Shown here in pieces: positions 8,681 to 17,508 of a DNA stretch of 64,000 nt. The notes beneath the pieces are model-generated. The model searched no databases. It had not been told where the DNA came from and worked only from the letters and a program-made list of their open reading frames with translations. The DNA is from Christiangramia fulva (GTDB taxonomy: Bacteria; Bacteroidota; Bacteroidia; Flavobacteriales; Flavobacteriaceae). Location of the stretch: NCBI RefSeq assembly GCF_003024155.1, contig NZ_CP028136.1, positions 1,178,001 through 1,242,000 of the forward strand. The letters run 5' to 3'. Position 1 is the stretch's first letter; every line of letters begins with the position of its first letter. Position numbers and translations under genes: made by a program.

Positions 8681-9145
8681 TCATAAACAGCCAGATCGAG
8701 AGTATACCAGTAGATCAAGATCCTCTGGAACAATTACCGCCTCGAAATAAATTCCCTGAGGCTTGTATATTTTAGTGATCTTAACCTTTGCAGTCCCGGA
8801 AATTCCGTCATAAGAGTTCTGATATTTCCAGGTGAAAGTGATCTTTTGCTGTGCATATGTTTCCTCCGTCTCTTCAAAATCTTTGAATTCAGCGTTATAG
8901 ACCACACCATGGCTCTTACTTTCGGCCACTGTCCAAACATTCGCGAAGTAGATATGATCCTCATCAGCTAGTTCAAAGAAGGAAATAAAGGCTTCATTTT
9001 CTAAAAGTTGGGGCGTTATATCCACCCCATTCTCAGTGGCATCAAGGATAATGAACTTATCCAGTATGGTGATGCCCTGATCCTGTGCAAAAACAGAAGT
9101 CACAGTTTGACTTATTAATGAAATGGTTAGATAGATCGTTTTCAT
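8681..9145 (-). CDS. Small exported protein of the vWA operon
   Basis: The 154-residue protein has a signal peptide (MKTIYLTISLISQTVTSVFA, cleavage after FAQ). It has a beta-rich body with no cysteine except the one near the C-terminus. I do not recognise the family. It lies between two vWA-like genes with short gaps, 64 bases to the next gene. The leader upstream of its ATG contains a C-rich run on the plus strand (9179-9190), which makes the mRNA leader G-rich. Confidence 0.75.
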   Translation of the reverse strand: MKTIYLTISLISQTVTSVFAQDQGITILDKFIILDATENGVDITPQLLENEAFISFFELADEDHIYFANVWTVAESKSHGVVYNAEFKDFEETEETYAQQKITFTWKYQNSYDGISGTAKVKITKIYKPQGIYFEAVIVPEDLDLLVYSRSGCL

Positions 9146-9225
9146 GATAAAATTTTAAAGTTTTTAAAAAAGAGACCACCCCCCTCCCCTACAAAGAGAG
9201 GCAGCCTCAAAACAAACAACAACAA

Positions 9226-10077
9226 TTACAGAACAGCTAATAGTTTGGATGCCATCTGACTACTGGAATTATTAAGGATGAAGTGGTATTTATTCGCACC
9301 CGATTCCCGCAACCATTTTTCCCAGATGTAAATGATCTTTTTATTTTGAAGGATATCCTGGTCATCCTTGCTGGAGATTCCGGAGATCACCCACTCAATG
9401 TCTGCCTTTAATTTGATGGGGATCAAGCCATAGTCTTTGGCTTCAGCTTTTTCTTTCCAGTCGTAATTAGTTAATTCTGCCATAAACTGAGTGCTGGTAT
9501 ACCTGTTCCCTGTTCTCATAACGTGGGACCGACTTTCAAAATCGAAATATCCATCTGTGGCTATCATGACTAAGTTCCTGTATCCGGATTTGCTGAAGCT
9601 ATCAGCATTGTCGTTTAAATAGGCCCAGATGTCCACTCCAAAAAAGTCATTCGGATCTTTTCCAATTAGAGACTGTTTCTCAAGACGGTCCAGCACCTTT
9701 TCAAAGGAAGTAACAAACTCTTCCATTCTTTTGTTCTTATTCTGCACCGGGACCTCATCAAGATTGAGCTGAAGCTTATCTTCAAAAGAAGCTATGTTCA
9801 GCGGACTTCCCTTCTGGGGTATGATCTTGACAGCAAACCGGTCTTTGGATGTCAATATTAACCCTCGTCGGGCTTTTGTTTCAAATTCCTTGAATATTTT
9901 ACGGATGAGGGTAAAATCCTTCTGCAACTGATTGTCATTTAAAACCCTATCACTCAAATCCAGGACAACCGTATAGTTTACAGGTTTACTGTTGGAGTCA
10001 TCTTCCGCATATGTTTTGGAAATACTAAGGCTAAAAATTAGCACAGATAAAAATGTTAGAAATATTATATTTTTCAT
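9226..10077 (-). CDS. Exported vWA-like protein
   Basis: The protein has 283 residues with a signal peptide (about 1-24, ending SKTYAED). The mature domain begins YTVVLDLSDRVL, an Asp-x-Ser-Asp variant of the MIDAS strand, and later has NLVMIATDGYFDF, the position of the TDG motif. It is therefore a degenerate vWA fold in the periplasm or exported. It sits directly downstream of the coiled-coil membrane protein (37-base gap). Together they form an envelope complex candidate, with one vWA outside and one inside. This pairing is an inference. Confidence 0.75.
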   Translation of the reverse strand: MKNIIFLTFLSVLIFSLSISKTYAEDDSNSKPVNYTVVLDLSDRVLNDNQLQKDFTLIRKIFKEFETKARRGLILTSKDRFAVKIIPQKGSPLNIASFEDKLQLNLDEVPVQNKNKRMEEFVTSFEKVLDRLEKQSLIGKDPNDFFGVDIWAYLNDNADSFSKSGYRNLVMIATDGYFDFESRSHVMRTGNRYTSTQFMAELTNYDWKEKAEAKDYGLIPIKLKADIEWVISGISSKDDQDILQNKKIIYIWEKWLRESGANKYHFILNNSSSQMASKLLAVL

Positions 10078-10114
10078 GAGTTATGAGTTTAATAATTAAT
10101 AAAGTGGCGTAGGA

Positions 10115-11347
10115 TTAATTGAGGGATGGTATCTTCTTAAAGTGGGTTTCCATGAAGTCGTTATACACCTTTTCACACTCATCCTTTTTAGAATCAAAGT
10201 CGGGGGAACCGTTCAGGAATTGTCTCCATCCCATATAGAAACTGGTAAGATTTTGAGACAACAGATCGGGATTGAGCATGGCTTTATCCAGTTCTTTTTT
10301 AAGCTCCTCCATTTTCTCCTCAAGCATTTTAACTCGGGATTCCAGGTCAAGCACTGTGGCTTTTAGATCAGCAATAAGATCCTTCTGCTTTCTGATCTTG
10401 GTCTTGAGGTCCTTAATAACCAAAGCGGCACAGATCTCTGCATTCTTTTTATTTTTCTCCTTTAGCATCAGATCGAACATATAACCCCATACCAGATAAG
10501 CCACGAAGCCAAAAGCCAGGACCAAATAGAAGTTTACGCTGGTTAAGAAATTCCATTCTTCATCGGCAATACCCGCCATAACTTTCAATTCATGAATTCC
10601 GGAGTCGATCTTATAGGCGAGCAGAGAATCCACGATGAGCGCTCCCAGTACTGCAGCCCCGATCTTCAGACTTTTGTATTTTCCTCCCATAGTGTGGGGA
10701 ACCAGGCCAATGGCAAAAAACAGGAATGCTCCGAGGTATACAAATAGCAAGGCTGGGGAAGCTTGAAAAATGCCCTGTACATCAAAGATATTATCTAAAT
10801 AGAGTACTATGTCATCTCCGGCAGTCTGAATAAGGGTGCCGGCATTCCGAAAAAAGGAAGCATAAATGGCGGATGCGTAGAAGAGGATGAGGTAAACCGA
10901 AAGCAGGATTACCAGAGAAACATAAGTAAAGAATTTAATGCTACTGTAACCGGTGTTGATCTTGTTTTGTTCAAGATCTAATTTGGTTTGTTGAATTTCC
11001 TCCTCATAATCCTCTACTTTCTGTTGTCCATCTTTGAGACGGACATCCTGAATCGTCTTTTTTTCACATTCCAGTTTTTCCCTTTCCTCTTTCTTTTCCG
11101 AAATAAGAACCTGGATCTTCCACTTATGGGTCTCATGCTCCTTTTCATTATATGCTTCATCAACGATATATCCGTCCTTGATCCATTTCAGGAAGGTCTT
11201 CATTGAAGTAGCGTCTCCGTTATTTAACCCTGCTTTTTGAAGGGCATAATTCGCGAAGCTTCTAATTTTTTCTATTCTTTTTGTAGAAGAGGTTTCTTCC
11301 TGAAATGCAGGGGGTACGATCGAAAGATCTTTTGCTGGTGTTTCCAT
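10115..11347 (-). CDS. Coiled-coil polytopic membrane protein, first gene of the vWA operon
   Basis: The protein has 410 residues from the ATG at 11347. An N-terminal cytosolic helix and coiled coil (about 75-135) is followed by four hydrophobic segments (about 145-170, 200-225, 230-255 and 275-300) and a long C-terminal coiled coil (about 310-365, KTKIRKQKDLIADLK through LEEKMEELKKELDKAM). A frame extending to 11386 is rejected because that ATG overlaps the -10 box (11385-11391). The family is not recognised. It is likely an inner-membrane scaffold for the three downstream proteins. Confidence 0.8.
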   Translation of the reverse strand: METPAKDLSIVPPAFQEETSSTKRIEKIRSFANYALQKAGLNNGDATSMKTFLKWIKDGYIVDEAYNEKEHETHKWKIQVLISEKKEEREKLECEKKTIQDVRLKDGQQKVEDYEEEIQQTKLDLEQNKINTGYSSIKFFTYVSLVILLSVYLILFYASAIYASFFRNAGTLIQTAGDDIVLYLDNIFDVQGIFQASPALLFVYLGAFLFFAIGLVPHTMGGKYKSLKIGAAVLGALIVDSLLAYKIDSGIHELKVMAGIADEEWNFLTSVNFYLVLAFGFVAYLVWGYMFDLMLKEKNKKNAEICAALVIKDLKTKIRKQKDLIADLKATVLDLESRVKMLEEKMEELKKELDKAMLNPDLLSQNLTSFYMGWRQFLNGSPDFDSKKDECEKVYNDFMETHFKKIPSLN

Positions 11348-11384
11348 AATGCTAATAATTAAATTGGTTATTGTTTGTTTAACC

Positions 11385-11413
11385 ATTTATAGCACTAGAA
11401 AGAAAAGGTAACC
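11385..11413 (-). promoter_or_regulatory. ECF-type promoter GGTTACC-N15-TATAAAT for the vWA operon
   Basis: GGTTACC (11407-11413), 15 bases and TATAAAT (11385-11391) on the minus strand. The 32-base segment is nearly superimposable on the promoter at 1401-1429, including TATAAATGG after the spacer. It sets the true start at 11347. Confidence 0.7.
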
Positions 11414-11559
11414 CTTGCCAAGAAAAATTTTTGAAGAAATAGGAGTCAGAAGACCCTTCTACGGAAATAGGTGAACAACAACTCGGTTATAATAAAAATA
11501 ATAATAAGACTACTATAGCTGCTTAATTTTCTCTTATCGAAATTCAGGTGTGTTAAGTT

Positions 11560-12618
11560 TTAGACACTCCATGCAGACCAAACAACGATACCAATAAGAA
11601 CTGAACCTACAAAACTTCCAAAGACAATAACAGGGAATAAGACCAGTATGAGGGATAAAAGAACTTTCAAAGCAAACCAGGTCTGGGGATGAAAAGTACG
11701 GGTCGCAATTCTCTCCTGATCATAACTTAAATATATTTGATCTTTATAATTTTTGTATAGCCTTTTTAAATGGCTGGTTGTAATAGGATTCTCCTTTAAA
11801 TTTAGTTTAATGCGTGAATTTAGTCTTAAAAGAGAGATCGGAACCTTTTTAAGTTTATTGTATGATAGGTTTATATCGAGAGGTTTTGTTCTTAGGGAAC
11901 TATAGGACAGAACATCTTTTTCTGATATTTTTCTAATTTTATTATGTGAGATGTTCAGGTACTCCAATTGCGGCAGATTAAATATTTCCTGAGGAATTTG
12001 AGCCATATCTACTCGTAAGACCAAGGTTTTTATTGACCTACAAAACTGCAGTATTTCTTCCAATAGTATATTTTTGCAATGAAGTTCTAATAATTGTAAC
12101 TGGTGAAGATGGGAAAACTGCCTGATGATGGTATAAATATTATCGTTAGATTTTATTGTGAGGTGAAACAGAGTTAGTTTAACATTATTTTTAAACCAGA
12201 AGGGGCCCTGCAGACTGAGGTACCTAATATTAGGATTCTGATTTAAAAAATCAGAAATTTCGATTGGTTTGATGGTACTGAGCTGCAAGAATGTTAAATC
12301 CGAGATTTTTTTTATTTCATCAGGCAAAGTTGCCCCTTCGATTCGCCCCACCAATTCCCTCTTATGATATTTGAACGGCTGGGATTTAAAAGTTCCTTTT
12401 ATTTTTTCAGATCTTTCGTTATTGAGTTTTTCCGTCTCTCCATCCATGATGTTTTTATTTTTATCAGGAGAGAAATGACTGATCATAGCAATCAATCCAA
12501 TGGGAATAGAAATTATGGATAGTAAAAATCCCAAGGAACCATCAATAGCCATAAGGAATACTATAACCAAGGCCAATATTAATATGTAAATCCCATAACC
12601 ATTTTTTCTTTTACCCAT
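11560..12618 (-). CDS. Leucine-rich-repeat membrane protein
   Basis: The 352-residue protein has two N-terminal transmembrane segments (about 8-45) and an LRR region at about 90-280. Examples are LEYLNISHNKIRKI and INLSYNKLKKVPISLLRL, with the L-x-x-L-x-L-x-x-N pattern partly degenerate. A C-terminal hydrophobic pair follows (about 308-350). The LRR domain should face the cytosol between the hydrophobic ends. The gene starts 24 bases after the ADP-ribosylglycohydrolase gene and shares its operon. Role is unknown; LRRs usually mediate protein binding. Confidence 0.75.
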   Translation of the reverse strand: MGKRKNGYGIYILILALVIVFLMAIDGSLGFLLSIISIPIGLIAMISHFSPDKNKNIMDGETEKLNNERSEKIKGTFKSQPFKYHKRELVGRIEGATLPDEIKKISDLTFLQLSTIKPIEISDFLNQNPNIRYLSLQGPFWFKNNVKLTLFHLTIKSNDNIYTIIRQFSHLHQLQLLELHCKNILLEEILQFCRSIKTLVLRVDMAQIPQEIFNLPQLEYLNISHNKIRKISEKDVLSYSSLRTKPLDINLSYNKLKKVPISLLRLNSRIKLNLKENPITTSHLKRLYKNYKDQIYLSYDQERIATRTFHPQTWFALKVLLSLILVLFPVIVFGSFVGSVLIGIVVWSAWSV

Positions 12619-12642
12619 TCCTGCAAGCTTTCAGATTTTAAA

Positions 12643-13413
12643 TCAGTTAATATATAAACTTTGATATTTATCAATAACAGTGATCATCTCATCAGGTAAT
12701 CTTTCTCTAGCAGAAGCAACTATTTCAGGTCCTATAGATTTATAGTAGGCTTGGGCGATCCCTCCAGCCATACAAGCAATTGTATCACTATCTCCCCCAA
12801 TGGAAATTGATAAACGAATACAATTCTCATAATCACTGCTATCCAAAAAACAGATAATGGATTCGGGAACCGAGCCTTGACAACTGATATCAAACTTGTA
12901 ACCTGGACGGATCTCCTCAACAGTTCTGTTCAGGTCATAGTCAAATCTATTAGTTATAAAATTCCGGATTTGAGATTTAGAACTGCCGCTTCGTGCAAGA
13001 AAAACAGCTGCAGCTATAGCCTGAGCTCCTTTGATTCCCTCCGGGTGGTTATGTGAGACCTCCGCAGATCTTTTGGCTTCCTCTAAAACCTTCTCCATAT
13101 CGTTAAAGGCAAAACCTATGGGACTTACTCTCATGGCAGAACCATTGCCCCAACTTTTATATGGACTTATATCTTCTGAATGCAACCAGGTACCAAACTG
13201 GTTCCCATAGCCTCTTCCCGGATATTTTTGACCCCACTTTCGTAATGAGATACCATATGGGAGATCATTAAGAATAGCATCGGCTATTGCTATTGTAAGT
13301 ACCGTATCATCTGTAAACCGGGCACCAAAATTGAACAACCTAAAGTCTGTGGTCTTGATATTTTTGTGTTCGAAAACTGAGCCTACTATGTCACCTATAA
13401 TTGAACCTATCAT
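12643..13413 (-). CDS. ADP-ribosylglycohydrolase (DraG/ARH family)
   Basis: The protein has 256 residues. The N-terminal GSIIGDIVGSVFE and FTDDTVLTIAIADAI, and the C-terminal SIGGDSDTIACMAGGIAQAYY, supply the Asp residues that bind the two Mg ions in this family. The family removes ADP-ribose from proteins, or in some cases from nucleic acids. The ATG at 13413 overlaps the previous stop (ATGA), so it is coupled to the small gene upstream; an in-frame TTG at 13419 is less likely. The setting among small orphans would suit an immunity or self-protection role against an ADP-ribosyltransferase, but no toxin gene is adjacent. Confidence 0.9.
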   Translation of the reverse strand: MIGSIIGDIVGSVFEHKNIKTTDFRLFNFGARFTDDTVLTIAIADAILNDLPYGISLRKWGQKYPGRGYGNQFGTWLHSEDISPYKSWGNGSAMRVSPIGFAFNDMEKVLEEAKRSAEVSHNHPEGIKGAQAIAAAVFLARSGSSKSQIRNFITNRFDYDLNRTVEEIRPGYKFDISCQGSVPESIICFLDSSDYENCIRLSISIGGDSDTIACMAGGIAQAYYKSIGPEIVASARERLPDEMITVIDKYQSLYIN

Positions 13414-13829
13414 ATACAATCATTTTTTTGTGAAAGCTTTTTTTTCCATTTCAAAAGAATTTGTGCGATTTCAAATTCATCCTGCTTACCTGCCAGATCA
13501 ATAATTCCATCTATTTGACTGAACATTTCCACATACTCAGGAAAATAACCATAGATGTCTCTGTATTCCCGCATTAGTTCATACAGTATGAGGTGAACTT
13601 TATATTCCCAGGACACCTCCTCCCACTCTTTTCGGGCAAACTCTAATTGATGATGTTTTTGATAGTCGGAGTAAACGTGATCAATTAAAACATTTCGCTG
13701 TTTCCATCCCAATTGCCTGGTTCTGGAACCTAACTCTTCAGTTACTTTCTTTAATTCTTGAAAGCCTTTCACAATTGGTTTTTGAATTTCCAAATAAGAG
13801 GAGTTAGAAAATGGATCAGGATCGGACAT
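13410..13829 (-). CDS. Small hypothetical protein coupled to DraG-like gene
   Basis: The protein has 139 residues from ATG 13829, which overlaps the end of the preceding gene by 14 bases; the frame is open further up, but this start fits coupling. It is helical and charged (for example REYRDIYGYFPEYVEMFSQIDGIIDL) and has no signal or membrane segment. The family is not recognised. Its stop overlaps the DraG-like start, giving a tight three-gene unit. Confidence 0.7.
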   Translation of the reverse strand: MSDPDPFSNSSYLEIQKPIVKGFQELKKVTEELGSRTRQLGWKQRNVLIDHVYSDYQKHHQLEFARKEWEEVSWEYKVHLILYELMREYRDIYGYFPEYVEMFSQIDGIIDLAGKQDEFEIAQILLKWKKKLSQKNDCI

Positions 13830-14247
13830 TAGGCATGTAATAGTGCAGCCCATACATGGAAATGATCTCATGGGTAGCAGTTAATAAAACTCCTCCCTTA
13901 GGAATAGAAGAATTCCCTGAAGCATTCCCCTGCTCATCAACGTAGATAGCATCTTCCGGACCTTCAACAAGGCACATTGGCATATAAATCTCACTTTTTT
14001 CATAGTGCAGTTTACGAACCTGCATTAGGGCATCCAGGTTATGTTCACTTTTCATCTTAAGATCTGGCTGCTCTTTTTCGGAAATAAATATTCCCTTCAA
14101 GGAGGAATCGTCTGCCTTTGAGGTCCTGTGAATGGGGATTTGTAAATACCTGGCATAGCCCATCTTCCCAACCACATAAGGAAACTTGCCATATCCGGGT
14201 GGGAAATCACTTTTTTTCTTTGTATTGTTTTCATTAAATTCTTTCAT
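13816..14247 (-). CDS. Hypothetical protein, first gene of the DraG-like unit
   Basis: The protein has 143 residues and is cytosolic by composition. Notable segments are GKMGYARYLQIPIHRTS, a Met/Glu-rich centre and the C-terminal ATHEIISMYGLHYYMPNV. The family is not recognised. It heads the unit with the 139-residue protein and the ADP-ribosylglycohydrolase. The 205 bases upstream (14248-14452) hold no gene or clear signal that I can see. Confidence 0.65.
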   Translation of the reverse strand: MKEFNENNTKKKSDFPPGYGKFPYVVGKMGYARYLQIPIHRTSKADDSSLKGIFISEKEQPDLKMKSEHNLDALMQVRKLHYEKSEIYMPMCLVEGPEDAIYVDEQGNASGNSSIPKGGVLLTATHEIISMYGLHYYMPNVRS

Positions 14248-14452
14248 CTTGATCTTTTTATGATTACGTAAATGTTTGCAGTTCTATTATCCATCAAAGC
14301 CTTACGGGAAGCTTTATTTTTACTACATATCCAAATACCTAAACAACCGTGGAAATTTCTCTCGGTTAATATTCTTTTCAAAAAGCGAATTCTTGATATT
14401 GATTTTATATTTGGCGGGAAATACCTTTTATGATCTGATTTATACTGTTATT

Positions 14453-15163
14453 TTATATGTCTTCTGGTTGTAAAAGTTCTGTATCAAGAACAAAACTTTC
14501 CCCATCTTCGAAATCATAGAGGCCACTAATATTCGGGCTTCCTAGTATGGTAATATCGAATTCATCATAATTTGTATCTAATGTCATTTGAAAATGCTCA
14601 ATGCATTCAATGGTATGATTTCCTTTAACCAAATATTTATTAATGGTTTCTAAAATTTCAGTTAGTACAAGATTTCGAATTCTTTCATCAACTTGTTCCA
14701 AGGAAACTTCCTTGTTTTTATGTTCATTTTCTTTAATTTCAAATCTTTTGATTTTTAGGTTTTTTAGGTTAAAATCTGGTCCCTCTATTTCTATATGAGC
14801 ATTTTCAAATTGCAACTCCAATTCTTCATCCAGAATCGAACCCAGAGCATCATATATTATTATTTCCTTCGCATATTTTTTTTCTGTCTCATTATACTCA
14901 AAATTTTCTACCGCCTCAATTGAAAAATCCTCTGCATTAGTAAATACTAAATGTATTTCCGAGGGAGCACTTCTTGTTTCTTGTAGCCATTGAGAAAAGA
15001 TATTAGATAAATGTTCATCTAAATCTGAATAATAAAAATTAAATGATGGCGTAAGTTCAGAGCTCCATTCGGAAGTAAATGAAACTTTTAATATCCCCAG
15101 GACATCCTCTTTGCACAAGTAATTGATAAGGTCTTTTGAATTCTCAAATTTGATAATAGCCAT
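14453..15163 (-). CDS. Orphan acidic protein, full-length member of a local three-paralogue family
   Basis: The protein has 236 residues and is strongly acidic. The N-terminus MAIIKFENSKDLINYLCKEDVLG recurs in the genes at 18785 and 19194. A middle module (HIEIE...LKIKRFEI) recurs in the 19194 gene, and the C-terminal module (LYDFEDGESFVLDTELLQPE) in the 18785 gene. No known domain is recognised. The small, acidic and duplicated character resembles immunity or antitoxin-type proteins, but that is inference. It has its own ECF-type promoter at 15188-15216. Confidence 0.75.
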   Translation of the reverse strand: MAIIKFENSKDLINYLCKEDVLGILKVSFTSEWSSELTPSFNFYYSDLDEHLSNIFSQWLQETRSAPSEIHLVFTNAEDFSIEAVENFEYNETEKKYAKEIIIYDALGSILDEELELQFENAHIEIEGPDFNLKNLKIKRFEIKENEHKNKEVSLEQVDERIRNLVLTEILETINKYLVKGNHTIECIEHFQMTLDTNYDEFDITILGSPNISGLYDFEDGESFVLDTELLQPEDI

Positions 15164-15187
15164 AGTCTTAATTTTCTTTTATTTATT

Positions 15188-15216
15188 ATTAATAGATCTT
15201 ACCTTGAATGGTAACC
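15188..15216 (-). promoter_or_regulatory. ECF-type promoter GGTTACC-N15-TATTAAT for the acidic orphan
   Basis: GGTTACC (15210-15216), 15 bases and TATTAAT (15188-15194) on the minus strand, 24 bases upstream of the ATG at 15163. The spacer sequence differs from the other three sites, but the boxes and spacing are identical. Confidence 0.6.
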
Positions 15217-15277
15217 GTCTTTTCTGTAATTTTTACAGAGGAAACTAGAATTAAATATAATTACGAATCATCCTCTT

Positions 15278-15679
15278 CTATTTCAATAGTACCAATCGGG
15301 CCTGACCCTTTCTTCTGCCCACCACAATTGCATTTTGCTGAAAATATTCCCCCAACTTTACCGCATCTGTTTCAGAAATCCCCAGGATCAGGAGACTTTT
15401 TTCGGGATTCCAGGAGGGGTCTAATCCCACACCTTCACCTTCCAAAAAAGGATATTCATTCAATTTATCTTTTAAAAGGCAATGGCGTTCTTCATTTTCT
15501 TCATCGGGCAGTAATTCTGAAAAAGGATTGTAAGCTGTAACATAGGCCCAACAAGATTGATGATGGTTTTTTAATAAAATATCTAATTGAGGATTTTGTT
15601 GACCTATCTTTATACTTATAGGAGGTTCGAAGATATTATAAGATGTATGGTAATAGGCATTTATTAATTCTTGTTTCAT
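15278..15679 (-). CDS. DUF3293-family protein
   Basis: The 133-residue protein resembles DUF3293. It contains CWAYVTAYNPFSELL, HCLLKDKLNEYPFLEGEGVG, WNPEKSLLILGIS and the C-terminal FQQNAIVVGRRKGQARLVLL, in family order. The domain is small, cytosolic and of unknown function. ATG 15679 is chosen over an upstream start at 15709 because the family begins near MKQELINAYY. It follows the 476-residue orphan in the same direction. Confidence 0.8.
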   Translation of the reverse strand: MKQELINAYYHTSYNIFEPPISIKIGQQNPQLDILLKNHHQSCWAYVTAYNPFSELLPDEENEERHCLLKDKLNEYPFLEGEGVGLDPSWNPEKSLLILGISETDAVKLGEYFQQNAIVVGRRKGQARLVLLK

Positions 15680-15738
15680 AGTCTTTTTGTTATTATTTAC
15701 AACGTTCAATTGCTTATAATCTAATGCTGATCTTGTCT

Positions 15739-17169
15739 TTATAGAGCTTTCATTTCTCTCTTCTTTTTCAAAAGATCATTTATCGGAATCTCATAGAGCG
15801 TGTTATGCACTGATACAGTAAACTGTAATTTATCCAGATCATAGTTGATAATCCTCAGCTCTCCTAACTTACAATCGGGATAGCACTTTCGCAGGTATGC
15901 CTTTAGAATTAACATCAATCGGTTCTCCGGAATCTCTCCCAGACGAACCAGTTTTTTATTGTCAAGTACTACACAATATTTTAGGGAAAAAGTTTTTTCT
16001 CCAGAGATTGATGAGGTATCAATGCCACGCTTTTCAAGTTGTTTCCTAAGAGCCCGGATGATTGATGCCCTACCCATTCCCCAATATTTTATTCCAACCT
16101 GCTTATTAAGTTTGCTCACAAGTTCAATATCAGTAAGGCTTTCAAATATTCCGTAATAACCCTCGTACTGCAATTGAGAATTGACAAGTCCAGTTTCAAA
16201 AGGGGCAATATCTTTTGCTGTTCTGTAAACAACTTTCCTGATTGTATTCACACTTGGAATTCCAGGAATCCAATTTATTTCAATTGGATTGGCATGATTC
16301 ATTAAAAGGTGCTCATTCCTAATATAATATCCTCGATTTTTAAATTCTTCCAGAACTTCTCGCTGTATTATTTCCGATTCAAGCGAGTTAATATTGATGT
16401 GATTATTATAATAGATACATAAGCCTATATCTGAAAGTAAGCGTATATCTTCATCTTCAGGGTTTTCATAATTTCTTTTTATTCTTTTTTTTAAAGGATT
16501 ACGGATATCCCGGAACATTTTAAGCTCTCTTTCCAGGGAAATCGGCAGTCTATCTAACTCAAGACCTAAGCTTCTTCTGCTTATATCTAAAAGACGGTAA
16601 AGCTCCAGAATTTTTTCTGATTGAGATATGCCTAAAAAGCTTATCCAGTCAAGGCTCCTTTCTTTATAACATTCTATTAAGAAGGAACTATAAGCATGCG
16701 AGGTTACTTCATGGTACACTTTTGCCAAGGATTCTCCTCTGTATAGGATATCTAATTGTTCCAGGTAGTTCCAAATTTCATACAGATAGAATTTAGGGAT
16801 TTTATCCTGAGGTTTAATGTCTTCATTTTCAGTTATATTGTAAACTTTCGGGTTCCCTTGTTTCAAAAAATGCTCATCACTTTTGATTTCGAAAGTCTTA
16901 ACTCTTTTACCATTAGTTATTCTGATAAACCTTAATACAAATTGGCATCCTGAAAGTTGAGATTTACTTAAGACTGCTATTTCATGCCCTTCCAGACTTT
17001 CCATTGGAATATTAGATGGGTATGTTTCAAATTGTGTTTCCACAGACAAAGCCAATCTTTCTTCTTCTTTATTACAAAAGTCCTGCAAATCAACTTCTTC
17101 TATTAGACCAGATGGAAATCGAAAATTAGGATATCCCCCTGCCAACATTTTAAATTTTAGATATCTCAT
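15739..17169 (-). CDS. Large hypothetical protein
   Basis: The protein has 476 residues with no signal peptide or membrane segment. The middle is rich in basic and helical stretches (for example KRIKRNYENPEDEDIRLL). A C-terminal portion (IKYWGMGRASIIRALRKQLEKRGID) looks like a helical DNA- or RNA-contact region, but no known motif is clear. I do not recognise it. Its upstream region (17170-17247) is short, and a small frame lies beyond. It could be part of a small accessory module with the DUF3293 gene. Confidence 0.7.
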   Translation of the reverse strand: MRYLKFKMLAGGYPNFRFPSGLIEEVDLQDFCNKEEERLALSVETQFETYPSNIPMESLEGHEIAVLSKSQLSGCQFVLRFIRITNGKRVKTFEIKSDEHFLKQGNPKVYNITENEDIKPQDKIPKFYLYEIWNYLEQLDILYRGESLAKVYHEVTSHAYSSFLIECYKERSLDWISFLGISQSEKILELYRLLDISRRSLGLELDRLPISLERELKMFRDIRNPLKKRIKRNYENPEDEDIRLLSDIGLCIYYNNHININSLESEIIQREVLEEFKNRGYYIRNEHLLMNHANPIEINWIPGIPSVNTIRKVVYRTAKDIAPFETGLVNSQLQYEGYYGIFESLTDIELVSKLNKQVGIKYWGMGRASIIRALRKQLEKRGIDTSSISGEKTFSLKYCVVLDNKKLVRLGEIPENRLMLILKAYLRKCYPDCKLGELRIINYDLDKLQFTVSVHNTLYEIPINDLLKKKREMKAL

Positions 17170-17247
17170 GAGAAATAATTTGTTTTAACTTTCCTTTTTT
17201 AAAGCCGCCTATCATCCCAAACTTTAGGTCGTCCTATTCACCTCCTT

Positions 17248-17508
17248 TTATTTTTCCAATGAGTTCTTCCAAACTCTTTTGGTTGGAACCTTTAATCCTC
17301 TTAGCTTGAGAAAATGTAGTGTTTGAGGTGCCAGTTTATTTAAGTTTAAAGCTTCATTAGAATAGTCTTGAACATATTTCGGGATTAATTCATAAATTTT
17401 TCCTGCTTCTTTTCTTTCTTTAGAAGCTGGATGTGTGGATATAATTACAAAATGGTATTCTTTAACAAGGCTGTTAAGAAATTTGCAGAAATGATCAGGT
17501 TTAAGCAT
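17248..17508 (-). CDS. Small hypothetical protein (uncertain)
   Basis: This is an 86-residue frame, MLKPDHFCKFLNSLVKEYH onwards, with an in-frame TAA five codons upstream. Composition is protein-like (STHPASKERKEAGKIYELI, LAPQTLHFLKLRGLKVP) but no family is recognised. It may be a remnant. The 263 bases to its right (17509-17771) separate it from divergent genes and hold no other clear feature. Confidence 0.4.
   Translation of the reverse strand: MLKPDHFCKFLNSLVKEYHFVIISTHPASKERKEAGKIYELIPKYVQDYSNEALNLNKLAPQTLHFLKLRGLKVPTKRVWKNSLEK

Noticed and set aside
14276..14473. 65-codon plus-strand frame rich in Tyr and Phe
   Set aside because: Low-complexity, overlaps the end of the 14453 gene; no sign of selection.
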